Below, in pieces: positions 42,226-50,509 of a stretch of 64,000 nt of DNA. Origin of the DNA: Dromiciops gliroides (Eukaryota; Chordata; Mammalia; Microbiotheria; Microbiotheriidae); NCBI RefSeq assembly GCF_019393635.1, contig NC_057861.1:85429827-85493826 (forward strand), given 5' to 3'. The notes beneath the pieces are model-generated. The model did not search any database. It was given only the letters and a program-made list of their open reading frames with translations, and was not told where the DNA came from. A program made the position numbers and the translations under genes. Position 1 is the first letter of the stretch; every line of letters begins with the position of its first letter.

Positions 42226-42350
42226 TGCAGGTGGACAGACAGTTTTCAAAAGAGGAAACCCAAGTTGTTAATAGTTGTCTGGGGAAAAATATCAACCTTA
42301 CTAAGAATCAAAGAATTGGAAATGAAAAGAACTTAATTGTCAAAAATAAT
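42226..42350 (+). repeat. L1 ORF2 scrap
   Basis: GACAGACAGTTTTCAAAAGA and GGAAATGAAAAGAACTTAAT parallel the text at 25410-25480 in the larger L1 fragment. Confidence 0.55.
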
Positions 42351-42434
42351 TAGAAGCAACAAAAATGCTTTCAGGATTATATAGGAACAGGTATGCTCAT
42401 TCTTTACTATTGAACTTGTAGAGTATCTTTTTCT

Positions 42435-42560
42435 AGCAGCTAGGTGGCACAGTGGATAGAGTACCAGATCTCCAGTTCTGGAAGACCTGAGTTCAAATCT
42501 AGTCTCAGACACTTACTAGCTGTGTGACCCTGGGTAAGTCATTTAACCCTGTTTTCCTAG
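42435..42560 (+). mobile_element. SINE, tail missing
   Basis: AGCAGCTAGGTGGCACAGTG, GAGTTCAAATCTAGTCTCAG, GTAAGTCATTTAACCCTG; ends before the family-specific tail. Confidence 0.82.
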
Positions 42561-42564
42561 AGAG

Positions 42565-43006
42565 CACAGAGGGGACAATTACATTACCTAAGGGTAATCC
42601 CAAGTTATTAAGGGCTGTGAACACCAGACAAAACCATTTGAACTTTAGTCAGCTGAAAATTACCTTAAATAAGGAGGTATTGACAAAATAGCAATTTAAA
42701 TGCTTGCTTTTCAACCTCACATAGAATTCCAAAAATATTTTTGTAAGGGGGGGATGATTAAGGAAGCCACCTATCAATCTGAGATGTCCCCTCAATCAAT
42801 TGGGCAAGATGACAGTACATCAGCCGTGTTTTAGAGGTACCTCGGACTCAGCCCCTCACGTAATATGAAATTCACTGCCACTATATCAGATGGATTTCAG
42901 AGACTGAGCTCTCCTCTTGATGAATGTTTGAGAATCATGTGACCTCCAATTATCTATAAAAGTGAATTGGTTCCTCTGCCTCACCACCCATTTCCTTTCC
43001 ATCTTC
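42565..43006. other. 5' flank of the PPIA retrocopy, unassigned
   Basis: About 440 bp of AT-rich sequence without a recognised repeat, TATA-type promoter in an obvious position, or CpG cluster. Confidence 0.5.
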
Positions 43007-43132
43007 AGAAGATATGACGGCTTTGCAGACCCGCCACCGCCACCGGGAGTCCTAGTCTTGGTTCCGCCTGCCGGACGCCGATCCCCGCCGCCTCTGCCTC
43101 CGCCATCGCCTCCTTCCCAGGCATCTGTGGCC

Positions 43133-43630
43133 ATGGCCAATCCCAGGGTGTACTTCGACATTGCCGTCGATAACGAGCCCCTGGGCCGGGTTACTTTCGA
43201 GCTCTTTGCAGACAAGGTTCCAAAGACAGCAGAAAACTTTTGTGCTCTGAGCACTGGAGAGAAGGGATTTGGTTACAAGGGATCCTGCTTTCATAGAATC
43301 ATTCCTGGGTTCATGTGCCAGGGTGGTGACTTCACACGCCACAATGGCACTGGTGGCAACTCCATCTCTGGGGAGAAATTTGCTGATGAGAACTTCATCC
43401 TGAAGCGTGCTGGTCCTGGCATCTTGTCCATGGCAAATGCTGGACCTAACACAAATGGCTCCCAGCTTTTCATCTGTACCGCTAAGACTGACTGGTTGCA
43501 TGGCAAGCATGTTGTCCTTGGCCAAGTGAAAGAAGGCATGAATGTTGTGGAAGCCATGGAGCGTTTCGGTTCTCGGGATGGCAAGACCAGCAAGAAGATC
43601 ACCATTGCTGACTGTGGACAACTCTCATAA
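43133..43630 (+). CDS. PPIA: Cyclophilin A-like peptidyl-prolyl isomerase, intronless, frame intact
   Basis: 165 codons, the normal length of cyclophilin A, an enzyme that isomerises proline peptide bonds in the cytosol and binds cyclosporin A. The start at 43133 (GGCCATGG) gives the family's N terminus; an upstream in-frame start at 42962 lies partly outside the insertion and is rejected. Active-site residues are present at their usual numbers: R55, F60, Q63, N102, Q111, F113, W121, L122, H126. Compared with the human protein as I remember it, about 19 residues differ, including C37, N76, S79, L112, H123 and L129 at usually constant sites. There is no stop or frameshift. It could be a silent young pseudogene or a transcribed retrogene; the sequence alone does not decide. 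Confidence 0.93.
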   Translation: MANPRVYFDIAVDNEPLGRVTFELFADKVPKTAENFCALSTGEKGFGYKGSCFHRIIPGFMCQGGDFTRHNGTGGNSISGEKFADENFILKRAGPGILSMANAGPNTNGSQLFICTAKTDWLHGKHVVLGQVKEGMNVVEAMERFGSRDGKTSKKITIADCGQLS

Positions 43631-43817
43631 GTTTTTTTGTTTTGTTTTTTGTCTTAACCATCAAACCATTCCTCTGTAGCTGGAGAGAGCACCCCTGAAC
43701 CCCATCTACTCTCATACCTTATAATCCTTGTGCTCTCACTTGCTGCAATTCTCTTTGGATTTCATTTCCTTTTTCCTTCCACAAGTTGGCTAAACAGAGT
43801 TAAGTTTATGATTATGA

Positions 43818-43823
43818 AATAAA
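43818..43823 (+). promoter_or_regulatory. Poly(A) signal of the PPIA retrocopy
   Basis: AATAAA, 11 bases before the first A of the tail at about 43834. It was inherited with the copied mRNA. Confidence 0.85.
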
Positions 43824-43854
43824 AACTAAACTACAAAAAAAAAGAAGATATGAC

Positions 43855-44177
43855 AAAACACAGCAGCATGGCTGTGTGTGTGTGTATGTGTGTGTGTTTG
43901 CCAATGCACAATTTCTTCCCTTCTCTCCTTCAGGAAAAGGAGATGGCAACTTATGGCAGAAGTACTGATAATGGTAGACACTTCCCTAAGAAGGAAGTTC
44001 AAGGAAACTGTTCATGAAACACAACATAGGAGATGAAGTGGAGTGGGGTTGTGCTGATTTCAAAATCTCTGACCTCATCTTCCTTCTTTTTCCAATTGAT
44101 GCCAATTAATCATCCTAAAGTATTATTTATGGTGACTTCCTACCATCAAATAAACTTCAATGTTTCTTATCATCTGA
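43855..44177. other. Short (TG)n and L2-like text
   Basis: A TG-rich run at 43872-43900 and a possible L2 3' piece at 44040-44165 (AATCTCTGACCTCATCTTCC). No gene. Confidence 0.45.
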
Positions 44178-44270
44178 TAAACAAACAAACAAACGAACGA
44201 ACAAATGAATAGATAGATAGATAGATAGATAAATAGATAAATGAATGAATAAATAAATAAACAGGTAGAT
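44178..44270. repeat. (AAAC)n(GATA)n(AATA)n compound microsatellite
   Basis: AAAC/AACG units, then GATA (44213-44232), then AATG and AATA units. Confidence 0.93.
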
Positions 44271-44364
44271 AAATAGTTAATTTGCTTATCATTCAAGGCT
44301 CTCTATTCTTTGGTTCTCAAGTAATCAAAAAAATCATTAATTAAGAACCTACTGTGTGCCAAAC

Positions 44365-44462
44365 AGAGAAGGAAATGGCAAGCCATTCCAGTACCTTTGC
44401 CAAGAAAACCCCAAATGTGGTCACAGAGCATCAGACAGCTAAAACAGCTGAACAACAACAAG
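44365..44462 (+). mobile_element. MAR1-like SINE, 3' part only
   Basis: GAGAAGGAAATGGCAAGCCA to CAGCTGAACAACAACAAGC. The head and CORE are missing; an L2 antisense scrap (44330-44362) precedes it. Confidence 0.82.
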
Positions 44463-44484
44463 CTAGAAGAACGAATATGTGATG

Positions 44485-44680
44485 GGGGGATGGGATATGT
44501 ACAAACACAAATACAAACTCAATACACTGGCAGCTTAAAGAAGCAGGAAAGGAAAGTAGGAAGTGGTGATGGATGTGACCTCAAAGAAAATAGGAATTCA
44601 AAGAGGTGGAATCAGGTAAATTCCAGGGTTGTATGTATGGGAAATAGCAAGACTGTATGCTGAAAATGGTATGTGATTTA
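44485..44680 (-). repeat. L2 antisense fragment
   Basis: AGTAGGAAGTGGTGATGGAT and AGGTAAATTCCAGGGTTGTA, divergent. Confidence 0.45.
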
Positions 44681-44682
44681 GG

Positions 44683-44714
44683 GCTGTGTGTGTGTGTGTG
44701 TGTGTGTGTGTTTA
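44683..44714. repeat. (TG)n microsatellite
   Basis: About 14 TG units directly before a SINE tail. Confidence 0.95.
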
Positions 44715-44852
44715 ATATCTTTTTGGGGGGGACAGGGCAATGAGGGTAAAGTGACTTGCCCAGGGTCACATTGCTAATAAGTGTCAAGTGTCTGAGGCCG
44801 GATTTGAACTCAGGTCCTCCTGAATCCAGGGCCAGTGCTACCTAGCTGCCCT
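44715..44852 (-). mobile_element. WSINE1-like SINE, head shortened
   Basis: Antisense copy; the head reads GGCCAGTGCTACCTAGCTGC, lacking about 20 bases (TTTATCCACTGCGCC). Confidence 0.9.
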
Positions 44853-44889
44853 TCATCAAGTCAATCTTTGGATTGTTTTCTTCCTGACA

Positions 44890-44965
44890 CACCTAAATCA
44901 CATGCCTAAAACACATGTCTAAATCACATGCCTAAATATTATACCTAAATCACATGCCAAAAACA
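44890..44965. repeat. Minisatellite, left arm
   Basis: Four to five degenerate units built on CTAAATCACATGCC with AAAACACA spacers. The right arm is at 47321-47705 beyond the L1 insertion. Confidence 0.8.
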
Positions 44966-45035
44966 CACATACCATTCCAGTATCTGCCAAGAAAACTCTA
45001 AATAGGATCACAAAGAATAAGACACAACTGAAAAC
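44966..45035 (+). mobile_element. MAR1-like SINE, 3' scrap
   Basis: CCATTCCAGTATCTGCCAAG, AATAGGATCACAAAGAATAA and GACACAACTGAAAACACC. Sits between the minisatellite arm and the L1 5' end. Confidence 0.7.
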
Positions 45036-45676
45036 ACCTAAAAAGACAATGGTGGAGGAAAGGCAGCGAGCTCTCGAACTCACTACACTATCACTCCAAA
45101 AAACATCCAAATAATGCCATAGGACAATTCCTGGAGCAGCAAAATCCACAGAAGAATGTGCTGAGATCATTTTCCAACCAAGGACGGCTTGGAAGGTCAG
45201 AAGGAGGGAGCTGCTTTGCTGAGAAAGGAGTGGAACCCAACCTCACAGTCACTCTGACACAGATCCAGTCCCAGGAAGGCCTCACCAGAGAAGGAGACCC
45301 CCAGAACCTCTGAATCAGCTGAAGCGCCAGTGTCTTCTGGAACTAAGCTCACAATCTGGGAAGAGGGCTAAGCCCTTGGCAGGGGGGGAGATTACAGGAG
45401 TCTATGCTGGTGCTGAGGTGGAACTTGGGTTTTTTCACCCCTGCTGGGAACCAGGAGGTAGGCTTGAGTAGCAGTGGCCTAAATCGGGGAGGGCCACAGG
45501 CTTGTCAGAGCTGACAACCACAGCACACAAAGTTGGTTGATTAGCAAGTTGGTCTGGGCTCATCTATGGACCAGGGAACAGGCTAGGCAAGTGAAGAACT
45601 CCCTCCTCCTTAAAGCATACCACCTGGGACCTTCTGAAGCTTGGGATAGTGCAGCCTAGAAACAGTGTCCCACTTT

Positions 45677-45828
45677 TTTTTTTTTTTTTAGTGAGGCAAT
45701 TGGGGTTAAGTGACTTGCCCAGGGTCACACAGCTAGTAAGTGTTAAGTGTCTGAGGCCAGATTTGAACTCAGGTACTCCTGACTCCAGGGCCGGTGCTCT
45801 ATCCACTGTGCTACCTAGCTGCTCTGAT
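45677..45828 (-). mobile_element. WSINE1-like SINE in the L1 5' UTR, with target-site duplication
   Basis: Antisense copy; AGTGTCCCACTTT at 45664-45676 and 45829-45841, exact. Confidence 0.96.
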
Positions 45829-45874
45829 AGTGTCCCACTTTAAAGAGCTAAAAGTCAAGTAAAAGAAAGGCAAG

Positions 45875-47330
45875 ATGAGCAGACAGAGAAATGTAAGGAC
45901 CATAGAAAGTTTCTTTAATGACAAGGAAGATCTAGGTGCACCCTCAGAAGAAGATGTTGTGAGATTTAAAATTGGATATTAGATCATAAATCTCCCCTCT
46001 TTAAGCTTTCCCTTAATTTATCTCCCAGACTAGTAAATGGAAGAAGCTTCTGGTTTTCTAGATAGAGCTTTTATTGTATGGTAGTCACAAGGTGATGTTG
46101 ATTAGAAGGATAGGAAAGTAGAAACACAATACAAATTGTCTTAAGTCTAAGCTTAGTCTATATTCCCTATAAAACTCACCAAAACCGAAGGCCACCTTTG
46201 GGGAGAGAGAGACCATGTGCTGCTGCTAACCGCGAGCTGGGCCCACTCGAACTCTCATCAGCATCAGCCTGTGCAGCGCAGTCAGGAGACCAGCAGAGCA
46301 GGAAAAAAAACTCCACTTCCGTTCTCTCCTTGCCTTTTAAGCTCGCACCCCAGAAGTTGAGTGCGTAGCAGGCAGTCTGACGTTCGCAGCAGGCGGACTG
46401 GCGTGCGTAGCTCATGCCGTTTGGTCTCCTCCCCAAAAGGGTGGTCCTTCAAAAACTGGCGTCTTTCAGTTATCCTAACTGACTGTTAAAAAAACTTTCA
46501 TATTTTTTTACCACATTGTCAATGTCAGGGCCCCTATATCTAAAGCTTCCGAGAAAAGTATGAATTGTTCTCAGGCCATAGAGGTGCTCAAAAAGGACTT
46601 TGAAGATAAAGTTAGAGAGGTAGAGGAAAAAATGGAAAGAGAAATAAGGGTGATGCAGGAAAGACATGAGAAAAAAGTCAACAGCTTTAAAAGCCAAATG
46701 GCTCTCTGATGAAAATAATTGCTTAAGAATAAGTATTGAACAAATGGAAGCCAGTGACTTTATGAGAAACCAATACATAATAAAGCAAATCCAAATGAAT
46801 AAAAAAATAGAAGGCAATGGGAAAACCACTGACCTGGAAAATTGAGCCAAGAGAGATAATTTGAAAATTATTGGTCTACCTGAAAACCATGGTCAATGAA
46901 AGAGCTTAGACATCATCTTCCAAGAAATTGTCAGGGAAAACTGCTCTGATATTCTAGAAGCAGAAGGTAAAATAGAAATTGAAATAATCCTCCAATCACC
47001 TCCTGAAAGAGATCCCAAAAGGAAAACTCCCAGGAATATTATAGTCAAATTCCAGAGCTCCCAGGTCAAGAAGAAAATATTGCAAGCTGCCAAAAAGAAA
47101 GAATTCAAGTACTACAGAGGCCTGGTCAGGATAGCACAAGATCTAGCAGCTTCTACATTAAAGGACCAGAGGGCATGGAATATGATATTCCAGAGGGCAA
47201 AGGAATTGGGATTACAACCAAGAATCACATATCCAGCAAAACTGTATAATCTTTCAGAGGAAAAAAATGGGACTTCAATGAAAAAAGAGGACTTTCAGGT
47301 ATTTGTGATGAAAAGATCTAAATCACATGC
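45875..47330 (+). pseudogene. L1 ORF1 pseudogene, split by a solo LTR
   Basis: ORF1 codes for the RNA-binding chaperone protein of L1. The start codon at 45875 is followed by 28 codons up to the LTR. The frame resumes at about 46518 with a charged coiled-coil stretch (EVEEKMEREI) and meets a stop at about 46707-46709. After further frameshifts, 46870-47310 encodes the conserved RRM and C-terminal parts, with TPRNIIVKF and QPRITYPAKL visible. Not translatable as a whole. Confidence 0.88.
45958..46515 (-). mobile_element. Solo LTR of an endogenous retrovirus
   Basis: About 555 bp that interrupt the ORF1 frame cleanly. On the minus strand it begins TGTGGTAAAA and ends AAATCTCACA. A TTAAAAGG TATA-like box is at about 46332-46340 and an AATAAA signal at 46070-46075 (minus). 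No gag, pol or env lies beside it. The bases TTG(T) occur on both sides (45957-45960 and 46516-46519), so the exact edge is uncertain by two bases. Confidence 0.82.
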
Positions 47331-47705
47331 CAAAAACACACACCTAAGGGGCAGCTAGGTGGCGCAGTGGATAGAGCACCGGCCCTGGAGTCAGGAGTAC
47401 CTGAGTTCCAATCTGGCCTCAGACACTTAACACTTACTAGCTGTGTGACCCTGGGCAAGTCACTTAACCCCAATTGCCTCACTAAAAAAAAAAACAAAAA
47501 AAACCCACACACCTAAATCACATGCCAAAAATATACATCTAAATCACACACCTAAATTGCATGCCTAAATCACACATGTAAAGACACACACCTTAAATAC
47601 AGCCTAAATCACACTACTAAATCACATGCCAAAAACACACACCTAAATCACATGCCTTAAACACATGCCTAAATCACACACCAAAAACACATTCCTAATT
47701 ACAGC
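47321..47705. repeat. Minisatellite, right arm
   Basis: Degenerate units of CTAAATCACATGCC and CAAAAACACACAC, about fifteen by eye, split by one SINE. Units vary from about 14 to 26 bp. Confidence 0.85.
47348..47503 (+). mobile_element. WSINE1-like SINE in the minisatellite
   Basis: Sense copy close to consensus (GGCAGCTAGGTGGCGCAGTG, ACCGGCCCTGGAGTCAGG). ACACACCTAA flanks both ends (47337-47347 and 47507-47516). Confidence 0.94.
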
Positions 47706-48084
47706 TTGATTTCTAATCTTGATTTCTAATTTCTTTGTGAAATAATGTAGAACAAGAAAAACAGAACCATGTAAGTGAATGGATAAAGAATTCTGACAAG
47801 GCTTTAGAGGGAGTACCTGAAAAAAAGTTTATGAAATTTTCTATGTTGAAATCCATTGTTTTAGATATAAATATAAATTATAAACATATATATAATATAA
47901 ATAAGTAGAAAGGGGATGTGTGATTTCACTGACATAGGGAGCCCCCAGTAAGAACACTCAACCTCTAATGAAATCAGTAAGTATTCTGTAATTTCCAGAT
48001 TCAGAGAGTTACGTAGGCTCATGGTCTGAAAGTCAGTACTTGACATAAGGCCCTCCTGATTCTGAGGCCAACCTGTATTCACTA
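47706..48084. other. Unassigned stretch, no gene seen
   Basis: AT-rich; possible MIR scrap near 47990-48080 (TTGACATAAGGCCCTCCTGA). Confidence 0.5.
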
Positions 48085-48164
48085 TATCAGAGGTCTTAAT
48101 CTGGGATCTACGAATTTTGTATTTGTAAATTTAAAAGTTTAAAATAAATAAAATAAAAATGTTT

Positions 48165-48311
48165 GGGGGGCAGCTAGGTGGCTCAGTGGATAAAGCTTAG
48201 GCCCTGGATCCAGGAGGACCTGAGTTCAAATCCAGCCTCAGACACTTGACAGGTGGTAACCTATGTGACCCTGGGCAAGTCACTTAACCCTCATTGTCCC
48301 ACCAAAAAAAA
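48165..48311 (+). mobile_element. WSINE1-like SINE
   Basis: Sense copy GGGGCAGCTAGGTGGCTCAG. CTTGACAGGTGGTAACCTAT replaces CTTGACACTTACTAGCTGTG, a local rearrangement of the CORE. Flanks AAAAATGTTT and AAAAAGTTTT. Confidence 0.92.
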
Positions 48312-48334
48312 AAAGTTTTGTTAACTGTATTTCT

Positions 48335-48490
48335 TTCTTTCTTTTTTTTTTTTACAGGGCAATGGGGGTTAAGTGACTTGCCCAGGGTCACACAGCTAGT
48401 AAGTGTCAAGTGTCTGAGGCCGGATTTGAACTCAGGTCCTCCTGAATCCAGGGCCGGTGCTTTATCCACTGCGCCACCTAGCCGCCCCCT
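48335..48490 (-). mobile_element. WSINE1-like SINE with target-site duplication
   Basis: Antisense copy; TTAACTGTATTTCT at 48321-48334 and 48491-48504. Confidence 0.96.
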
Positions 48491-48585
48491 TTAACTGTAT
48501 TTCTATGTAATTTGTTTCCATTGTAATTCTAGGTATAAGCATTTAGTCTTCACAGGCAAAAATTGTGGGGCTCCTGTAGCCTTTC

Positions 48586-48743
48586 TTTTTGTTTTTTTTA
48601 ATTTTTTGGTGGGGCAATAGGGGTTAAGTGACTTGCCCAGGGTCACACAGCTAGTAAGTGTCAAGTGTCTGAGGTCGGATTTGAAGTCAGGTACTCCTGA
48701 ATCCAGGGCTAGTGCTTTATCCACTGCAGCACCTAGCTACCCC
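48586..48743 (-). mobile_element. WSINE1-like SINE with target-site duplication
   Basis: Antisense copy; CTCCTGTAGCCTTTC (48571-48585) versus CTCCTGTATCCTTTC (48744-48758). Confidence 0.96.
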
Positions 48744-48771
48744 CTCCTGTATCCTTTCAATAGTTGGTTTT

Positions 48772-48777
48772 ATATAT

Positions 48778-48812
<35 letters not shown>

Positions 48813-48838
48813 CATACATACACATATATACATATGTG
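48772..48838. repeat. (CA)n(TA)n compound microsatellite
   Basis: TATATACACACACAC and ATATATATAT blocks with CATA units. Confidence 0.95.
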
Positions 48839-48874
48839 TATCAAAGTTTAACTTTGATAAAATATTGACTTTTA

Positions 48875-49170
48875 AATTGTTTTGATACTTTACAGTGTCA
48901 AAGGCTGCAGAGCAAAAGCATGAGGACTGAGGAAAGGCCATTAGATTTGGTAACTTTGGAGAGGGTAGCTTCAATGGAATGATGAGGTCAGAAGCAAGAA
49001 TGCAGAGGGTTAAAAAAGAGGGTGAGAGAAAAGGAAGTGAAGGCACTAATTGTAGATGGCCTTCCCAAGGAATTTAGCCATGAAAGGGAGGAGAGATATA
49101 TAGGACAATAGCTAGCAGGGATGATGAATCAAGCAAGCCCTCAACTGGAAGCCCTGAGGGGGCCTGGCAA
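48875..49170 (-). repeat. L2 antisense fragment (coding part)
   Basis: AGGAAAGGCCATTAGATTTG, GGAATGATGAGGTCAGAAGC, AAGGCACTAATTGTAGATGG and AGAGATATATAGGACAATAG. Confidence 0.78.
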
Positions 49171-49189
49171 CTTTCACAGTCTCCACATT

Positions 49190-49275
49190 TGCTTTCTTTC
49201 TGAAAAGGCAGCTTCTGTACAACATGCTGAACAAGTGGTCACCCATTCTCCATTTGAAGATTTCTCTAGAAAATT
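49190..49275 (+). repeat. CR1/L3 3' scrap
   Basis: GCTGAACAAGTGGTCACCCA followed by CCATTTGAAGATTTCTCTAG, the same signature as at 63390-63450. Confidence 0.6.
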
Positions 49276-49504
49276 AGACTATTTTTGATCATTTAACCAA
49301 AGCACAAAATTAAAATTCATTGTCTAATATGTGACCTACCTGTGTGGAATTGTTCTCTAGAAACATGCATTATTTTACTATTTTTATATTGGATGTGTTT
49401 GTAAGAAAGTCACTTTTTGTAATTAATCTCATTTTTGCTTTGGACTCAATGACAAATGAACAATAGGTCCATTCTTCTTCGCTCTCTTGATTTTGTTTCA
49501 TGTG
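49276..49504. other. Unassigned AT-rich stretch
   Basis: Nothing recognised. Confidence 0.45.
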
Positions 49505-49781
49505 CTTTCTTTCTTTCTTCCTTTCTTCCTTTCTTCCTTTCTTCCTTTCTTCCTTTCTTCCTTTCTTCCTTTCTTCCTTCCTTCCTTCCTTCCTTCCTTC
49601 CTTCCTTCCTTCCTTCCTTCCTTCCTTCCTTCCTTCCTTCCTTCCTTCCTTCCTTCCTTCCTTCCTTCCTTCCTTTCTTTCTTTCTTTCTTTCTTCCTTC
49701 CTTCCTTCCTTCCTTCCTTCCTTCCTTCCTTCCTTCCTTCCTTCCTTCCTTCCTTCCTTCCTTCCTTCCTTCCACTTTTTT
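49505..49781. repeat. (TTCC)n microsatellite, about 280 bp
   Basis: The first 65 bp alternate TTTC and TTCC in a regular pattern. Then come about 105 bp of TTCC, a short TTTC block (49675-49694) and about 85 bp of TTCC. The longest simple repeat in the window; poly-(FLPS) frames are artefacts. Confidence 0.98.
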
Positions 49782-49784
49782 CTT

Positions 49785-50045
49785 TCTTTCTTCCTTCCCT
49801 TTTCTTCCTTCCTTTGTTTTAAATTTTACTTAGCAAAAACATTATATTCCAAAGCCAAACCTTTTTTGGATTATATACTTTTCTGTGCCCTAGGCAGGTC
49901 TCTAAGATTACACATTTCCCACTGAGAAATCACTGATTTAACCCCTTCCTCCCAACAAACAAACCCAAATCATTCCAATAAAACCTTATTTAGATTATAC
50001 ATGCTATTACTTTGTTAGTCCATATAATAAGAAAGGAACTATATT
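49785..50045. other. Unassigned stretch, no gene seen
   Basis: No recognised element. Confidence 0.45.
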
Positions 50046-50049
50046 CTAT

Positions 50050-50154
50050 CTTTCTCCCTCCCTTTCTTTCTCTCTCCTTTTTCTTTCTTTCCCTCCTCCT
50101 CTCCCTCCCTTCTTCCTTTCTTCCCTCCCTCCTTTCCTCCCTCGTTTCTCTGTC

Positions 50155-50191
<37 letters not shown>
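50050..50191. repeat. Pyrimidine tract ending in (TCTG)n
   Basis: TTTC/CCTC text followed by about nine TCTG units. It lies exactly where the complement of the A tail of the minus-strand 7SL copy would be. Confidence 0.9.
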
Positions 50192-50193
<2 letters not shown>

Positions 50194-50500
50194 CATTTCC
50201 CCATCTCCTACAGACTGGAAGTATAGAAGCTACTCACATACTCAATCTGATTACTGATTAGCATGGGAGCTTTGGCCTGCTCCATTTCTATCCTGTACTG
50301 GTTTACCATTTTTTGTGTAACTTGATCTCTCAGTCTCCATTCCCTGCTCCTAAGGGTTTACCATATTAATGCCAAATCTAGTGTAGATACCTGGGTGGCA
50401 TAAATTACTGCATCTCAGAACTCTTGAGCTCAAGAGATCTGCTAACCTTAGCTTCCCAGAGACCTAAGATTATAGGTATGTACCACCATGCCTGGCTGAA
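50192..50500 (-). pseudogene. RN7SL: 7SL (SRP) RNA retropseudogene, near full length
   Basis: Reads on the minus strand from 50500 to 50192, about 305 bases; 7SL is about 300. The 5' Alu-domain start is GCCAGGCATGGTGGTACATA. Then come AGGTTAGCAGATC, TTGAGCTCAAGAGTTCTGAG, GCCACCCAGGTATC, TAATATGGTAAACC, the S-domain end ATGGAGCAGGCCAAAGC and CCAGTCTGTAGG. Order and spacing follow 7SL RNA of the signal recognition particle. Many CpG sites are lost and the S domain is substituted, so it is not functional. Confidence 0.88.
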
Positions 50501-50509
50501 CCTTTCCCA

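Larger units (their letters stand above)
43019..43842 (+). mobile_element. PPIA: PPIA retrocopy, whole insertion
   Basis: Full span of an L1-type retrocopy of cyclophilin A mRNA: GC-rich leader (43019-43132), complete coding frame, 3' UTR with AGTTAAGTTTATGATTATG, AATAAA and a short A tail. The 12-bp duplication AGAAGATATGAC lies at 43007-43018 and 43843-43854. The cleavage context TC/AGAA is a fair match to the L1 TT/AAAA preference. No introns remain. Confidence 0.95.
45036..47330 (+). mobile_element. L1 LINE 5' half (5' UTR plus ORF1), 3'-truncated
   Basis: Starts near GACAATGGTGGAGGAAAGGC, which fits the 5' end of marsupial L1. About 840 bp of 5' UTR precede the ORF1 start at 45875. It stops inside ORF1 near 47320-47330 and joins the minisatellite; ORF2 and the 3' UTR are absent. 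A SINE lies in the 5' UTR and a solo LTR in ORF1. Confidence 0.85.
48085..48765. mobile_element. hAT-type DNA transposon remnant split by three SINEs
   Basis: Left end CAGAGGTCTTAATCTGGGAT; internal TAACTGTATTTCTATGTAAT, TTTCCATTGTAATTCTAGGT and GGCAAAAATTGTGGGG match a MITE whose ends read like GGTTCTTAACCTGGGG. The right end is lost. Three SINEs hit it within 600 bp. Confidence 0.6.

Noticed and set aside
42962-43132. Upstream in-frame extension of the PPIA frame
   Set aside because: It starts outside the retrocopy, upstream of the target-site duplication, and adds low-complexity proline text unlike any cyclophilin.
43052-43621. Minus-strand frames of 104-189 codons opposite the PPIA copy
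   Set aside because: Shadow frames of a codon-biased, GC-rich coding sequence.
44890-47705. CRISPR-like repeat/spacer array
   Set aside because: Units are degenerate, spacers are not of constant length, and the genome is mammalian; it is a minisatellite.
49446-49925. Frames of 109-141 codons reading FLPS or EGRK repeats
   Set aside because: Translation of the TTCC array; all frames stay open for that reason.
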